A stretch of 64,000 nucleotides of DNA from the NCBI RefSeq assembly GCF_010726765.1, contig NZ_AP022601.1, positions 868,001-932,000 of the forward strand, written 5' to 3'. The position numbers were made by a program, and so were the translations under genes. Under the pieces are notes generated by a model. That model saw only the letters and a program-made list of their open reading frames with translations. It did not search any database and was not told the origin of the DNA. Position 1 is the stretch's first letter. Each line of letters starts with the position of its first letter. Positions 18,402 through 28,651 of the stretch are shown here, piece after piece. This DNA is from Mycobacterium gallinarum (GTDB lineage: Bacteria > Actinomycetota > Actinomycetes > Mycobacteriales > Mycobacteriaceae).

Positions 18402-19226
18402 ATGCTGTTATCGGCGAAGATCGCCCCGACGTTCGACTATCCCGTGCTCCGGGAGTTTTGGTCGCAGGCCGACGAGCTGGGTTTCCACTCGGTCGCCAAC
18501 TACGACCACTTCTACGGGCTGTCGGATCTATCGGATCCCACGTACGAGGGGTGGACGTCGCTGGCCGCTATGGCCGGCGTGGTGTCGCGGGCCCGCATCG
18601 GCTGCATGGTCTCCGGTGTGACCTATCGCAACCCGGCCATCCTGGCGAAGATGGCGGTGACGGTTGACCACATCAGCGGCGGCAGACTGGATTTCGGCCT
18701 CGGCGCGGGCTGGCATGAAGAAGAACACCGCGGATACGGGATCGAGTTTCCGAGTGCGGGCGTGCGTGTGGAGAAGCTCGACGAGGCATTGACCATCGTT
18801 CGACGACTGTGGACCGAGGACTCGGTCACCTTCGAGGGCCGCCATTATCAGCTGACCGACGCGCTGGCCAATCCGAAACCGCTGCAGCGGCCGCACCCGC
18901 CGATCGTCATCGGCGGGGAGAAGCCGAAGATGTTGCGCGTCATCGCCCGTCACGCAGACGAGTGGAACGTCCCCAGCCACGGTGACGTCGAGATGTGGGC
19001 GAAGACCAGTACCCTGCTCGACGAGGCGTGCGCCGAGGTCGGCCGCGATCCCGCCGAGATCCGTCGCTCGATTCAACTGTTCGTCCTACCCGCCAAGGGC
19101 GGCCACCTCGAGGAGCAGCTGGCCCGTCTCCCCGAGCTGGCCGGCCGCGGCTGCGACCACGCGGTGCTTTCGTTTTACCAACCGCCGTCGTCGGCACAGC
19201 TGGAGCGTTGCGCGGAATTGATCTAG
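18402..19226 (+). CDS. LLM-class (luciferase-like) F420-type oxidoreductase
   Basis: A 274-aa TIM-barrel flavin/F420-dependent oxidoreductase. Typical landmarks are KIAPTFDYP at the start, YDHFYG around residue 31, LDFGLGAGWHEEEHRGYG near 100, and PHPPIVIGGEKPKMLRVIARHADEWN near 165-190. These fit the mycobacterial F420-dependent subfamily, though FMN use cannot be excluded. The substrate is unknown. It follows recX after 39 bases and is convergent with the glutamate-type ABC permease gene, overlapping it by four bases. Confidence 0.85.
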   Translation: MLLSAKIAPTFDYPVLREFWSQADELGFHSVANYDHFYGLSDLSDPTYEGWTSLAAMAGVVSRARIGCMVSGVTYRNPAILAKMAVTVDHISGGRLDFGLGAGWHEEEHRGYGIEFPSAGVRVEKLDEALTIVRRLWTEDSVTFEGRHYQLTDALANPKPLQRPHPPIVIGGEKPKMLRVIARHADEWNVPSHGDVEMWAKTSTLLDEACAEVGRDPAEIRRSIQLFVLPAKGGHLEEQLARLPELAGRGCDHAVLSFYQPPSSAQLERCAELI

Positions 19227-20125
19227 CCGGCGCCGGGTTCTGCCACCTTCACCGTCGCGCCGGGCGCACCCTCCTGCTCGATCGTTTCCGGGTCCAGCGG
19301 CGTCGTGCCGCGGCGTGACCGGCGCAGCCTTGCCTCGAGCCATGTCGCGAACGATGACAGCGCGAAGTTGACGACGATCATCAGTACTGCGATGACGACG
19401 AGGGCCGGCAAGAGATTCGTGAATGCCGCGCCGATGTTCGTGCCCTGCGACACCAGTTCGGGATACGTGATGGCCACACCCAACGCGGTGTCCTTGAGGA
19501 CAACGACCAACTGCGATATCAGCACCGGCAGCATCGACGTAATCGCTTGTGGCAGCAGGATCGACCGCATGGTTTGACCCCACCGCATACCGAGTGACGA
19601 CGCGGCCTCCGACTGTCCGCGGGGCAGTGCGTTGACACCCGCTCTGACGATCTCCGCGATGACGGCACCGTTGTACAGCGTCAAGCCGGTCACGACACCG
19701 GCCAAGGTCGAGTATTCAGAGGCGAAAACGTCGTACCTCGAGTAGAAGAAGTACGCGAAGATCATCATGATCAGCACGGGCACTGCCCGGAAGAACTCGA
19801 CAAACACCGCGCATGGCGAACTGATCCACCTGTGCGGGGACAGACGTCCGACCCCGAGTGCGACGCCGAGGATTCCCGCCAGAACGATCGACAGCCCGGC
19901 GGCCTTCAAGGTGCCCTCGATACCCGGAAGGATGTAGTTCTCCCAGACGTTGGGCGTGATGAAAGGTTCCCACTTCGCCCACTCCAGTTGGTCTTTGGCC
20001 CACAGTTCAAGACCGACGAAGACGAGCACGAGGATGACGACGAGCACGGTGAAGGCGGTCGCGATGTGATTGCGGACTCTCGCGCGCGGACCGGGCGCGT
20101 CGAAGAGGACGGACGATCCCGTCAC
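19223..20125 (-). CDS. Glutamate-type ABC transporter permease (GluD-like)
   Basis: A 300-aa membrane permease of the HisM/GluD family with about six hydrophobic segments. The EAA loop, which contacts the ATPase, reads EAASSLGMRWGQTMRSILLPQA. I prefer the GTG at 20125, preceded by AAGAGGG; a GTG or ATG further up at 20167 would overlap the other permease gene. It should pair with the neighbouring permease as a heterodimer. It is the last gene of a four-gene importer operon whose order is ATPase, binding protein, permease, permease. Confidence 0.9.
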   Translation of the reverse strand: MTGSSVLFDAPGPRARVRNHIATAFTVLVVILVLVFVGLELWAKDQLEWAKWEPFITPNVWENYILPGIEGTLKAAGLSIVLAGILGVALGVGRLSPHRWISSPCAVFVEFFRAVPVLIMMIFAYFFYSRYDVFASEYSTLAGVVTGLTLYNGAVIAEIVRAGVNALPRGQSEAASSLGMRWGQTMRSILLPQAITSMLPVLISQLVVVLKDTALGVAITYPELVSQGTNIGAAFTNLLPALVVIAVLMIVVNFALSSFATWLEARLRRSRRGTTPLDPETIEQEGAPGATVKVAEPGAG

Positions 20126-20156
20126 CGATGCCCTCTTTTCTCCGCGCGAGCGCTCA

Positions 20157-20831
20157 TCATCGCGCAACCGCCAATCGCTTACCCAGCCATCCGAACAACA
20201 GACCCATCGGCAGGGTCAGCACCACGAAGCCGGCGGCGAACAGGCTGCCGATGAGTAGCAGTGCCGACGAATTCTCCACCCACTCCGACATCAGCAGCGA
20301 CGCTTCCGCGACGCCGATCACCGAGGCGATCGTCGTGTTCTTGGTCAGCGCGATGAGCACTGAACCCAACGGAATGATCGTCGCCCGAAAGGCCTGGGGC
20401 AGCAGGACCACCCTCAGGTTCTGACTGAACGTGAAGCCCAGTGACCGGGCAGCCTCGGCCTGTCCCAACGGGATCGTGTTGATCCCCGACCGCAGCGTCT
20501 CGCACACGAACGATGCCGTGTACACGGACAAGCCGAGCACCGCCAGCCGGAAGTTGTTGTCCACCAGGAATGTTGGCGAATTTGGATCGGCCAAATCCAG
20601 ACCGAGCGATGTGTAGAGCCCCAGCGAGGTGAACAGGATGATCAGCGTCAACGGCGTGTTGCGCACGATGTTGACATAAGTGGTGCCGAGCCAGCGCAGC
20701 ACCGGCACCGGCGACAACCGCATCGCCGCCAGCGCCGTGCCGATGACCAGCGCCCACAGCGCCGAGAACATCGTCAACTGGATGGTGACCCAGAACGCGT
20801 TCAAGAACGCGTCGGCTCTGAAGACCTCCAT
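20157..20831 (-). CDS. Glutamate-type ABC transporter permease (GluC-like)
   Basis: A 224-aa permease with about five membrane spans, starting at the ATG giving MEVFRADAFLNAFW with GGAGCG just upstream. The family signature NIVRNTPLTLIILF and the EAA loop AEAARSLGFTFSQNLRVVLLPQA are both present. It forms the membrane channel with the second permease. It lies 25 bases after the binding-protein gene. Confidence 0.92.
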   Translation of the reverse strand: MEVFRADAFLNAFWVTIQLTMFSALWALVIGTALAAMRLSPVPVLRWLGTTYVNIVRNTPLTLIILFTSLGLYTSLGLDLADPNSPTFLVDNNFRLAVLGLSVYTASFVCETLRSGINTIPLGQAEAARSLGFTFSQNLRVVLLPQAFRATIIPLGSVLIALTKNTTIASVIGVAEASLLMSEWVENSSALLLIGSLFAAGFVVLTLPMGLLFGWLGKRLAVAR

Positions 20832-20856
20832 ACTCGCTCCGCTGGCAGACCGCCGG

Positions 20857-21693
20857 TCAGTTGGTGGCGGCGATAGCGGGCGGCGCCGGCGTCGCGACAC
20901 CGGCTGGGCCGAGGTTCTTTTCGAACGCGGCCGCCCAGGCGCCGTCGGCCTCCATCTTCTTCAGCGCGTCGTTGATCTTGTTCAGCAGTTCGGTGTCGCC
21001 CTTCTTGAGGCCGATGCCGTAGTTCTCCTCGGAGAACGTGCCGCCTACCAGCTTGAACGCACCGGGGGATTGCGCGGCGTAACCGGCGAGGATGACCTCG
21101 TCGGTGGTCACTGCCGCAACCTTGCCCGTCTTGAGCGCCTCAACGCACGCCGAGTAGTTCGGGTATTCCTGCAGCTGCACCGTGGGGAACTCGTCCTTGA
21201 TCTTCTGCGCCGGGGTCGAGCCCTTCACGGAGCAGAGGATCTTGCCGGCCAGCGAATCCTTGCTGGTGATGTCGGTGTTGTTCGCCTGCACCAGCAGGCT
21301 CTGCCCGGTGACGAGGTAGGGACCCGCGAAGTCGACGCGCTTCTTACGCTCGTCGGTGATCGAGTAGGTGGCGACGATGTAGTCGACCTGGTTGTTGTCG
21401 ATGAGGTTCTCGCGCTGGGCGGAGACTGCTTCCTTCCACTCGATCTTGTCGGGTGTGAATCCCAGCTGCTCGGCGACGAACGTCGCTACGTCGACGTCGA
21501 ATCCGCTGTAGGTGCCGTCCGGGTTCTTCAGACCCAGACCCGGCTGATCGAACTTGATCCCGATGGCGATCTTCTCCTTGTCACCCGATGCGGCGCTGCC
21601 GCCGGAATCGCCACCGCCGCAGGCGCTCAGAGATAGGGGGATGGTGACGGCGAGCGCGATCGCCCCCAGGATTCGCTTCGAAATGGATGGCAT
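20857..21693 (-). CDS. Glutamate-type ABC transporter substrate-binding lipoprotein (GluB-like)
   Basis: A 278-aa lipoprotein with signal peptide and lipobox LSAC, Cys25 being the lipidated residue, followed by a Gly-rich linker. The mature part is a SBP family 3 (polar amino acid) domain, with PDGTYSGFDVDVATFVAE and VDYIVATYSITDERKKRVDF in the expected places. It probably binds glutamate, aspartate or glutamine outside the cell membrane; the exact ligand is not readable. It is 17 bases downstream of the ATPase gene. Confidence 0.93.
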   Translation of the reverse strand: MPSISKRILGAIALAVTIPLSLSACGGGDSGGSAASGDKEKIAIGIKFDQPGLGLKNPDGTYSGFDVDVATFVAEQLGFTPDKIEWKEAVSAQRENLIDNNQVDYIVATYSITDERKKRVDFAGPYLVTGQSLLVQANNTDITSKDSLAGKILCSVKGSTPAQKIKDEFPTVQLQEYPNYSACVEALKTGKVAAVTTDEVILAGYAAQSPGAFKLVGGTFSEENYGIGLKKGDTELLNKINDALKKMEADGAWAAAFEKNLGPAGVATPAPPAIAATN

Positions 21694-21710
21694 TCGTCGT
21701 TCCTTTCGAG

Positions 21711-22496
21711 TCAGTGCTTGAGGATCTTGCCGAGAAAGTCTTTGGCGCGGTCGGACTTCGGGTTGGTGAAGAACTCCATCGGCTCGGCGGCTTCGACGAT
21801 CGCCCCGTCGGCCATGAACACGACGCGGTTGGCCGCGCCCCGTGCGAAACCCATCTCGTGGGTCACGACGATCATCGTCATCCCGTCTTTGGCCAGGGTG
21901 GTCATGACGTTGAGGACTTCGTTGATCATTTCGGGATCCAGTGCGCTGGTCGGCTCGTCGAACAGCATGACCTTCGGGTTCATCGCCAGCGACCGCGCGA
22001 TCGCGACCCGCTGCTGTTGACCGCCCGACAGCTGCGCCGGGTACTTGTCGGCCTGATTGGCCACTCCCACGCGCTCCAGGAGCGCCATTGCGGCCTCGCG
22101 GGCCTTCGCCTTGGACGCCCTGCGCACCTTCATCGGCGCCAGCGTGACGTTATCGAGGATTGTCTTGTGCGCGAACAGGTTGAAGGACTGGAATACCATG
22201 CCTACGTCGGAACGGAGCTGCGCCAGCTTCTTGCCCTCGGCGGGCAGCACCTCGCCGTCGATCGCGATGGTTCCGGAGTCGATGGTCTCGAGCCGGTTGA
22301 TCGTGCGACACAACGTCGACTTTCCAGAGCCCGACGGTCCCAGCACGACGATCACCTGTCCGCGGTCCACGGTGAGGTTGATGTCCTTGAGCACATGGAG
22401 GCTGCCGAAGTGCTTGTTGACGGCCTCCATCGAGACCATCGGCACGCCGCTCGGACCCGGATCGACCTCTTTCACCTCCGGCCCGCTGGCTTCCAT
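21711..22496 (-). CDS. Glutamate-type ABC transporter ATP-binding protein (GluA-like)
   Basis: A 261-aa ATPase of the polar amino acid ABC family. Walker A is GPSGSGKST near residue 53, the signature is LSGGQQQR, Walker B is [13 protein letters not shown] and the switch His lies in [10 protein letters not shown]. An N-terminal extension of some 20 residues rich in Pro and Gly precedes the core, and an internal start at [12 protein letters not shown] is possible. It is the first gene of the importer operon and divergent from miaB. Confidence 0.94.
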   Translation of the reverse strand: MEASGPEVKEVDPGPSGVPMVSMEAVNKHFGSLHVLKDINLTVDRGQVIVVLGPSGSGKSTLCRTINRLETIDSGTIAIDGEVLPAEGKKLAQLRSDVGMVFQSFNLFAHKTILDNVTLAPMKVRRASKAKAREAAMALLERVGVANQADKYPAQLSGGQQQRVAIARSLAMNPKVMLFDEPTSALDPEMINEVLNVMTTLAKDGMTMIVVTHEMGFARGAANRVVFMADGAIVEAAEPMEFFTNPKSDRAKDFLGKILKH

Positions 22497-22579
22497 GGGT
22501 GCAGACCTTACCCAGGTAAACCCGTGCGTGCTCAGAACTCGTCAATCCGCTCAGATCGCCATGCTGACCAGTCCGTACC

Positions 22580-24151
22580 ATGGGGCGCGTGACTTCGACG
22601 GTGACGCAACAGGCGGTGGCCGACAGTGCCGTTCGCCAGACGGCCGCGCTCACCGCCACACGTGAACGCTCGTCAGCGCGCACGTATCAGGTCCGCACCT
22701 ACGGGTGCCAGATGAACGTCCACGACTCCGAGCGGCTGGCGGGGTTGCTGGAGGCGGCCGGGTATCGCAAGGCGGCCGACGGTTCGGACGCCGACGTCGT
22801 CGTGTTCAACACCTGTGCGGTCCGCGAAAACGCCGACAACAAGTTGTACGGCAACCTCAGCCATCTCGCGCCGCGCAAGAACGCCGACCCCGAGATGCAG
22901 ATCGCCGTGGGCGGCTGCCTGGCTCAGAAGGACCGCGATGCGGTGCTGAAGAGGGCGCCGTGGGTCGACGTCGTGTTCGGCACCCACAACATCGGATCGC
23001 TGCCCGCGTTGCTGGACCGCGCGCGCCATAACAGGGTGGCCCAGGTCGAAATCGTCGATGCGCTGAAGGAGTTCCCGTCCGCGTTGCCCGCAGCGCGCGA
23101 GTCCGCCTATGCCGCATGGGTGTCGGTGTCCGTCGGCTGCAACAACACCTGCACGTTCTGCATCGTCCCCGCGTTGCGCGGCAAGGAGGTCGATCGCAGG
23201 CCCGGTGACGTGCTCGCCGAAGTGACCTCGCTCGTCGACCAGGGAGTCCTGGAAATCACCCTGCTCGGCCAGAACGTCAACGCGTACGGCGTCTCCTTCG
23301 CTGACACTGACGAACCGCGCGATCGGGGAGCGTTCGCCAAACTGCTGCGCGCCTGCGGCCGCATCGACGGACTGGAACGGGTGCGGTTCACGTCGCCGCA
23401 CCCCGCCGAGTTCACCGACGACGTGATCGAGGCGATGGCCGAGACACCGAATGTCTGCCCCACACTGCACATGCCGCTGCAGTCGGGTTCCGACCGGATA
23501 TTGAAGGCGATGCGCCGCTCGTATCGCGCCGAGCGCTACCTCGGCATCATCGACCGGGTGCGCGCCGCCATCCCGCACGCCGCGATCACCACCGACCTCA
23601 TCGTCGGCTTCCCCGGCGAGACCGAGGAGGACTTCCAGGCCACGCTCGACGTCGTCGAGCGGGCACGGTTCGCCAGCGCGTTCACCTTCCAATACTCGAA
23701 GAGGCCCGGCACACCGGCAGCCAAACTCGACGAACAGATACCCAAACATGTTGTGGCCGAGCGGTATCGGCGGTTGATCGAACTTCAGGAGCGGATCTCA
23801 CTCGAGGAGAACACCGCGTTGATCGGGAGCACCGTCGAGCTGCTGGTCGCCACGGGAGAGGGACGCAAGGACGCCGCCACCGCGCGAATGTCGGGGCGGG
23901 CCCGCGACGGCCGGCTGGTGCACTTCCACCCCGGCGGTCTGCCGATTCGGCCCGGAGACGTCGTCACGACGACGATTACCGGCGCCGCGCCGCATCACCT
24001 CATCGCCGATTCCGCTATCGGCAGCCACCGGCGTACCCGCGCGGGTGACGCCCACGCTGCGGGGGTACGGCCGCGCACGGGAGTCGGGCTGGGGATGCCC
24101 GGTATCGGCGCCCCGGTCGAGCCGCAGATGTCGACCGGGTGCAGCCGGTGA
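22580..24151 (+). CDS. miaB: tRNA methylthiotransferase MiaB
   Basis: A 523-aa radical-SAM enzyme that adds the 2-methylthio group to N6-isopentenyl-adenosine 37 of tRNA. The N-terminal UPF0004 domain has its three cluster cysteines at 43, 79 and 113; the radical-SAM motif CNNTCTFC holds Cys187, Cys191 and Cys194. A TRAM domain lies at roughly residues 400-475, followed by a Gly/Arg-rich tail. A GTG at 22589 is an alternative start. The substrate-making enzyme MiaA is encoded about 5 kb downstream. Confidence 0.97.
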   Translation: MGRVTSTVTQQAVADSAVRQTAALTATRERSSARTYQVRTYGCQMNVHDSERLAGLLEAAGYRKAADGSDADVVVFNTCAVRENADNKLYGNLSHLAPRKNADPEMQIAVGGCLAQKDRDAVLKRAPWVDVVFGTHNIGSLPALLDRARHNRVAQVEIVDALKEFPSALPAARESAYAAWVSVSVGCNNTCTFCIVPALRGKEVDRRPGDVLAEVTSLVDQGVLEITLLGQNVNAYGVSFADTDEPRDRGAFAKLLRACGRIDGLERVRFTSPHPAEFTDDVIEAMAETPNVCPTLHMPLQSGSDRILKAMRRSYRAERYLGIIDRVRAAIPHAAITTDLIVGFPGETEEDFQATLDVVERARFASAFTFQYSKRPGTPAAKLDEQIPKHVVAERYRRLIELQERISLEENTALIGSTVELLVATGEGRKDAATARMSGRARDGRLVHFHPGGLPIRPGDVVTTTITGAAPHHLIADSAIGSHRRTRAGDAHAAGVRPRTGVGLGMPGIGAPVEPQMSTGCSR

Positions 24152-24726
24152 GCAAGCCAGACAACGGCGAGTTCGACAGTTTCAAGGGCGACATCGAGGC
24201 GGCCGAGCGCCGGGTGGCGCGTGAAATCGACCCCGGCGCAAGGGCGTTGGTCATCGCCATCGGCGTGTTCGTGCTGCTGCTGTCGTTCGTCCTGCCGCAC
24301 ACCGGCGGCGCCAAGGGACTCGACGTGCTCATCAGCAGCGATGTGGCGGTCCGCGAAGGGATCACCCTTCCGTCACGGGTGTTCATCTGGCTGGCACTGG
24401 TGTTCGGCGTCGGATTCTCCATGCTGGCGCTGCTGACGCGCCGGTGGGCGCTGGCATGGATCGCCCTGGCGGGGTCGACGGTGGCGTCGCTAGTCGGCCT
24501 GTTGGCGGTGTGGTCCCGCCAGACCGCCCCCGGCGGCTATCCCGGTCCCGGCATCGGGCTGATCGTCGCCTGGCTGGCGGTCATCGTGGTGACGTACCAC
24601 TGGGCGCGCGCGGTGTGGGTGCGCACGGCCGTTCACCTCGCCGCCGAGGAAGAGCGCCGCCGCTATGTCGCCGAACAGCAGCGCAAAGGTCTGCTCGACG
24701 GACTCGACGACGACCCCAAGGACTGA
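24148..24726 (+). CDS. Membrane protein, Rv2732c family
   Basis: A 192-aa protein from a GTG that overlaps the miaB stop as GTGA; an in-frame GTG at 24139 is an alternative. After a charged N-terminal helix it has four membrane spans, grouped in two pairs (about residues 35-55, 80-100, 105-125 and 135-155), then a charged coiled C-terminal tail ending DDDPKD. It is conserved beside miaB in mycobacteria; no function is known to me. The cytoplasmic tail is rich in Glu, Arg and Gln. Confidence 0.85.
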   Translation: MSKPDNGEFDSFKGDIEAAERRVAREIDPGARALVIAIGVFVLLLSFVLPHTGGAKGLDVLISSDVAVREGITLPSRVFIWLALVFGVGFSMLALLTRRWALAWIALAGSTVASLVGLLAVWSRQTAPGGYPGPGIGLIVAWLAVIVVTYHWARAVWVRTAVHLAAEEERRRYVAEQQRKGLLDGLDDDPKD

Positions 24727-24761
24727 CCCGCCGAGTGGCGCACATCTGGCCTGGACGAGCG

Positions 24762-25391
24762 TCAGTCGCGCCGAGGCAGGTCTCCCTCCAGCGCGGCGGA
24801 CACCGCGGGCGAGTATGCGTCGATGAACTCCTCCGTCGACAGTGCGGCGACTGACGCCACCTCCAGCACGTAGCGCGCATAGATCACGCCGACCAATTGC
24901 GTGACGAGGACGGCAGAGCACCGTTGCGCCTGAGCGGTGGGCATGCCTTCCTCGGTCAACCGCGCCACGACCGGCGCATCGAGTGCCGCTTCGACGAAAC
25001 CCCTTGTGAGTGCCGGGCTTTCCCCGCCACCGCCGGCGTGCGCGATGGCCACCAGAGTCGCGCGGTTCTCAGCGTCGTCCCACGTCCGTACCAAAGCGGT
25101 CAGCAGCCGACGCGCCAGATCGGTGACCGGACCGGCGATCTGCTCTTCGATGACAGTCACCGGGTTGGCCCGAAGCGCGAACGCCTCCCCGAAAAGCTCT
25201 TGCTTGGACCCGAAGAAGTAGCTGATCAGGGCGGGATCCACACCCGCGTCGGCGGCGATCATGCGCATCGTCGCCGCGCGGAATCCGATCTCGACGAAAC
25301 GTGCCCGGGCGGCGTTGAGGATCTGCGCTCTGGTGTCGGGGCCGCCTGCGCGACGCCCGGGACCGCGCCGCCCAGGCCCTTTATTCATCAC
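24762..25391 (-). CDS. TetR family transcriptional repressor
   Basis: A 209-aa TetR protein. The N-terminal helix-turn-helix runs through TRAQILNAARARFVEIGF to ISYFFGSKQELF, the standard recognition helix ending in YFFGSK. The C-terminal ligand domain resembles TetR_C_17-like domains. The start is the GTG at 25391: a perfect TATAAT minus-10 box ends six bases before it, so the mRNA is probably leaderless. It is divergent from an unknown gene, and twin palindromes in the shared region look like its operators. The regulated gene is probably that neighbour and itself. Confidence 0.92.
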   Translation of the reverse strand: MMNKGPGRRGPGRRAGGPDTRAQILNAARARFVEIGFRAATMRMIAADAGVDPALISYFFGSKQELFGEAFALRANPVTVIEEQIAGPVTDLARRLLTALVRTWDDAENRATLVAIAHAGGGGESPALTRGFVEAALDAPVVARLTEEGMPTAQAQRCSAVLVTQLVGVIYARYVLEVASVAALSTEEFIDAYSPAVSAALEGDLPRRD

Positions 25392-25399
25392 AGTTGAAT
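25383..25399. promoter_or_regulatory. TetR operator copy 1 (overlaps repressor start)
   Basis: ATTCATCACAGTTGAAT, an imperfect palindrome with arms ATTCA and TGAAT, covers the tetR start codon and touches its minus-10 box. It differs from the second copy at one base. Repressor bound here would block its own transcription. Confidence 0.7.
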
Positions 25400-25403
25400 T
25401 ATA
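25398..25403 (-). promoter_or_regulatory. Minus-10 box of the tetR gene
   Basis: The minus strand reads TATAAT, six bases before the GTG at 25391. With a start site seven bases downstream the transcript would begin at the GTG itself, making the message leaderless. Confidence 0.6.
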
Positions 25404-25424
25404 GCCGCAGCCGATCTAATCTCA

Positions 25425-25441
25425 ATTCATCACCGTTGAAT
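25425..25441. promoter_or_regulatory. TetR operator copy 2 (faces the divergent gene)
   Basis: ATTCATCACCGTTGAAT repeats the palindrome of copy 1 with one base changed, 42 bases away (four helical turns). It lies 21 bases before the start of the divergent gene, a position suited to repressing it. Confidence 0.7.
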
Positions 25442-25461
25442 ACCTGATGAAGGGACTCGAA

Positions 25462-26226
25462 ATGCCTGTTCGCTCGGAAACGATGCCGGCCCGGCTGGTG
25501 CCACCGACCGACCACGGATACCTGATGCTGGCGGCGACCGTGGACCGTCGGCTGCCGCTCTTGCCGAACAGCCGACGCAAGGCCGCGCTGTTGTCCGCGG
25601 TCTCCGAGGACATCGCCCAGCTCGAGCAGATACACGGCGTGACGCAGGCGCTCCTGTTCGACGCACGATTGGTCGCGCCCGGGATGGGCCATGACCTTCT
25701 TCGCGCACGTGCGATCACGCCTGCGCGATTCGACGTGGTGGTTCTCATAGAGACTCTCGACCCTGAAACCGCGGTGACACTAAAGGGCGGTGACTCTTAC
25801 CGTCGGTTGAAGGATCGGCTCGATTCGGCGGCGGCCAGGACCTACGAGCTAGCCGCTCACAACGTCCGGCGAATCGCCGATGTCGACCACGACAAGTCGT
25901 CGGTGTTCCTGTTCAACTTCTTCTACGCGGACGATCCGCGCCGGCTCTTGCGCGTGTGGGAGGACACGGCGGGATGGTTCGTTGCCAAGACCGCGTTGCC
26001 CGACTCGACCGTTTTCGAGCCGCTACCCGGCGAATGCGACGACTACGGCATCATCAATCACGCGAGCTGGCCGAACTTCCGGACATTCCTGCCGCACCTG
26101 ATCCTGCGGCCGTCGTTCCGACGGTTCGTACTGGCCACCTTCGAGTCGAACGGTGTTGCAGCACAACCAATTCTGTTCCGTCGGGTGATAACGCAACAGG
26201 CGGTGACGCGGGCTAGAGTGCCCTAG
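25462..26226 (+). CDS. Protein of unknown function, divergent from tetR
   Basis: A 254-aa soluble protein. I start it at the ATG preceded by AAGGGA at 25462; an ATG at 25447 is also in frame. It is mixed alpha/beta with no signal peptide or membrane span. Visible features are [24 protein letters not shown] strands, [11 protein letters not shown] near residue 150, and a C-terminal [17 protein letters not shown] do not recognise the family. Its control by the divergent TetR and twin operators suggests an inducible role, perhaps handling a lipophilic ligand. Its stop shares a CTAG with the convergent DUF349 gene. Confidence 0.75.
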   Translation: MPVRSETMPARLVPPTDHGYLMLAATVDRRLPLLPNSRRKAALLSAVSEDIAQLEQIHGVTQALLFDARLVAPGMGHDLLRARAITPARFDVVVLIETLDPETAVTLKGGDSYRRLKDRLDSAAARTYELAAHNVRRIADVDHDKSSVFLFNFFYADDPRRLLRVWEDTAGWFVAKTALPDSTVFEPLPGECDDYGIINHASWPNFRTFLPHLILRPSFRRFVLATFESNGVAAQPILFRRVITQQAVTRARVP

Positions 26227-27599
26227 CGCTTGCCCAGGGCTTCGGCCGCGGCGTCGGCCCACTGCCGCCACTGCTCGGCGTTGGCCCGCGCCTCGGCGGC
26301 ATCCTTCTCCCGCCCGGCAGCCGCAGCCTTCTCAGCCTGACGCTCGTATTGTTCTGCGCGAGCACGGAATTGATCGGCGCGCGCCTTCGCTTCGGGATCC
26401 ACACCGCTGGTGGGAGCGTCGCGCACCTTCTTCTCGATCGCGCGCAGTCGGCGTTCCAGGTCCGCGCCCCGCTCGCGCGGCACCTTGCCGATCGCGTCCC
26501 ACTTGTCGCCGATAACCCGCAGCGCAGCCCTGGCCGCGTCGAGGTCGCTGGTGTCGATCTTCTCGGCCTCGGCGAGCAGCTTTTCCTTCGCCTCGGCGTT
26601 GGCGCGGAACTCGGTGTCGCGCTCGGCGTTGGCGGCGTTGCGCGCCGAGAAGAAGGTGTCCTGGGCCGCTTTGAGCCGCTGCCACAACGCGTCGTCGACG
26701 TCCTTGGCCGCCCGCCCTGCGGCTTTCCACTCGGTCAGCAGGTCGCGGAACGCCGCAGCCGTCGGACCCCAGTCCGTGGAGTCGGCCAACGCCTCGGCGC
26801 GTTCGCAGAGCGCTTCCTTGGCCTGCCGGGCGCCGGCACGTTCGCGGTCGAGGTCGGCGAAATGCGAGCCCCGCCTGCGGTTGAACGCCTCACGGGCCGC
26901 TGAATAGCGCTTCCACAGCGCGTCGTCGGTTTTGCGGTCGAGACCGGTGATGGTGCGCCACTCGTCGAGAATCTCGCGCAAGCGGTCGCCGGCGACCTTC
27001 CATTGGGTGGAATTGGCCGCGAGCTCCTCGGCCTCCGCCGCCAACGCCTCCTTGCGTGCGATCTGGGCGGCACGATGCTCCTCGCGCTTGGCCTTGTCGG
27101 CCTGTGCGGTTTCGTCGGCATGTTCGACAATGGCGGCCAGCCTCGCTGCGACGGCGTCGACATCGCCCAGCACGTGGGCGTCGGCCAGCGTCTCGGCCAG
27201 CGCGGCGGCCGCCGCCTTGATCTTGCGGGCGTCGCCGGTACCGGACTCGAGCCGGCTCTCCATGAGAGCGACTTCGGTGTGCAGATCGTCGAAGCGCCTG
27301 CCGAAATGCGCGAATGCCGCTTCGGTGTCGCCCGCCTGCCACGAGCCGATGACGCGTTCACCCGAACCGGTGATCAGCCAAACCGTTCCGTCGGGGTCGA
27401 CCCTGCCGAACCGGTGCGGGTCGCTGGAGGCGGGCACCGCGATCGTCGCTGCCGGCTTGCCGGGGCGAGGGGTCGGGCGCGGCGGTCCCGGCCTCGGGGC
27501 GGGTTTGGGCGGGAGAGCCCCGGGCGCGGGTTTGGGCGGGAGAGGCCCGGACGCGGATTCGGGGGAGGAGGCCTGGCCTCCTGGCTCGCTGATCGTCAT
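26223..27599 (-). CDS. DUF349 domain protein (Rv2731 homologue)
   Basis: A 458-aa protein. The first 50 residues are a Pro-rich low-complexity segment with repeated PPKPAPG motifs; then comes a short beta domain ([19 protein letters not shown]), then long helical DUF349 repeats, each with a W-x-x-A/I core ([50 protein letters not shown]). The last 70 residues are a charged coiled coil rich in Ala, Glu and Arg. DUF349 proteins are poorly characterised. It is convergent with the unknown gene at 25462 and shares the four bases CTAG with it. Confidence 0.9.
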   Translation of the reverse strand: MTISEPGGQASSPESASGPLPPKPAPGALPPKPAPRPGPPRPTPRPGKPAATIAVPASSDPHRFGRVDPDGTVWLITGSGERVIGSWQAGDTEAAFAHFGRRFDDLHTEVALMESRLESGTGDARKIKAAAAALAETLADAHVLGDVDAVAARLAAIVEHADETAQADKAKREEHRAAQIARKEALAAEAEELAANSTQWKVAGDRLREILDEWRTITGLDRKTDDALWKRYSAAREAFNRRRGSHFADLDRERAGARQAKEALCERAEALADSTDWGPTAAAFRDLLTEWKAAGRAAKDVDDALWQRLKAAQDTFFSARNAANAERDTEFRANAEAKEKLLAEAEKIDTSDLDAARAALRVIGDKWDAIGKVPRERGADLERRLRAIEKKVRDAPTSGVDPEAKARADQFRARAEQYERQAEKAAAAGREKDAAEARANAEQWRQWADAAAEALGKR

Positions 27600-27766
27600 G
27601 TTCGTTTCTCGTACCCTCCGCGCGGTGTTCCGCGCACCTGCCGCGCGACGCGGCGCCCAATAGCTGTCTCTTCCGCACGCTATTCAAACAGGTCGCCCCG
27701 CCGTGTGCGCACGGCTTTCACGATGCATCTGCCTACGCTCTGATCGACGACGACGGAAGGAGCCCG

Positions 27767-28642
27767 ATGGTCAAGGCGGATTTCGCCGTCCTGCTCGCCC
27801 TCGGCGCTGCTCTGTTCATCGCGATCGGTGACGTCATGCACCAACGTCAGGCGCACGAGGTGACCGAGGAGCAGGTCAGTCACGCGGCACTGTTTCTGCA
27901 GTTGTTGCGCGATCGCCGGTGGTGGCTGGGCAGCCTGGTCGCGGCGGTCGGCTTCACGTTGCAGGCCGCGGCGCTGGGCCTCGGTTCCGTGCTGCTGGTG
28001 CAGGCACTGCTGGTGACCTCGCTGCTGTTCGCCCTGCCGATCAACGCGCGGCTGTCACACCGCCGGGTGACGAGGTGGGAGTGGACGTGGGCGGCGCTGC
28101 TGGCCGCCTCGGTCGCGGTCATCGTCACCGTCGGCAATCCGACCGCAGGCCATTCCCGCGCCTCGTTCGAAACCTGGGGAGCGGTGGTCGCGGTGCTCGG
28201 GCCGGTGCTGGTGGTGTGCGTGATCGCCGGCAGCATGCTCGAGGGGCCGATCAGTGCCGTGCTGTTGGCGGTGGTGTCGGGCGCGTTGTGGGGGGTGTTC
28301 GCGGTACTGACCAAGGGCGTGGTGGATCGGCTCGATGACGGGCTTCTCGCCCTGCTCAGCACACCGGAGCTTTATGCGTGGGCGATCGTCGCGGTTGCGG
28401 GCACCGCGTGGCAGCAGTTCTCTTTCCGGGCGGGCTCGCTGACCGCGTCGCTGCCGACCATGACCGTCACCGAGCCGGTGGTGGCGTCGGCCCTCGGAGT
28501 GGTGATCCTCGGCGAGTCGCTGCGCCCGGGAGATGCGGGCTGGTTCACCCTGATCGCCGCCTTTGCGGTGATGGTCTTCGCGACCGGTGCGCTCGCCCGC
28601 GGCGAAGCGGCCGACGCAGGGCAGCGCGCGACGCGGCATTAG
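27767..28642 (+). CDS. DMT-family integral membrane transporter (Rv2729c homologue)
   Basis: A 291-aa membrane protein with about nine or ten hydrophobic spans in two EamA-like halves, starting MVKADFAVLLALGAAL and ending in a short charged tail. The internal repeat pattern fits drug/metabolite transporters. Substrate unknown. GGAAGGAG precedes the ATG by six bases. It starts an apparent operon with the dioxygenase-like gene, miaA and dapF. Confidence 0.88.
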   Translation: MVKADFAVLLALGAALFIAIGDVMHQRQAHEVTEEQVSHAALFLQLLRDRRWWLGSLVAAVGFTLQAAALGLGSVLLVQALLVTSLLFALPINARLSHRRVTRWEWTWAALLAASVAVIVTVGNPTAGHSRASFETWGAVVAVLGPVLVVCVIAGSMLEGPISAVLLAVVSGALWGVFAVLTKGVVDRLDDGLLALLSTPELYAWAIVAVAGTAWQQFSFRAGSLTASLPTMTVTEPVVASALGVVILGESLRPGDAGWFTLIAAFAVMVFATGALARGEAADAGQRATRH

Positions 28643-28651
28643 CGTGGCAAC

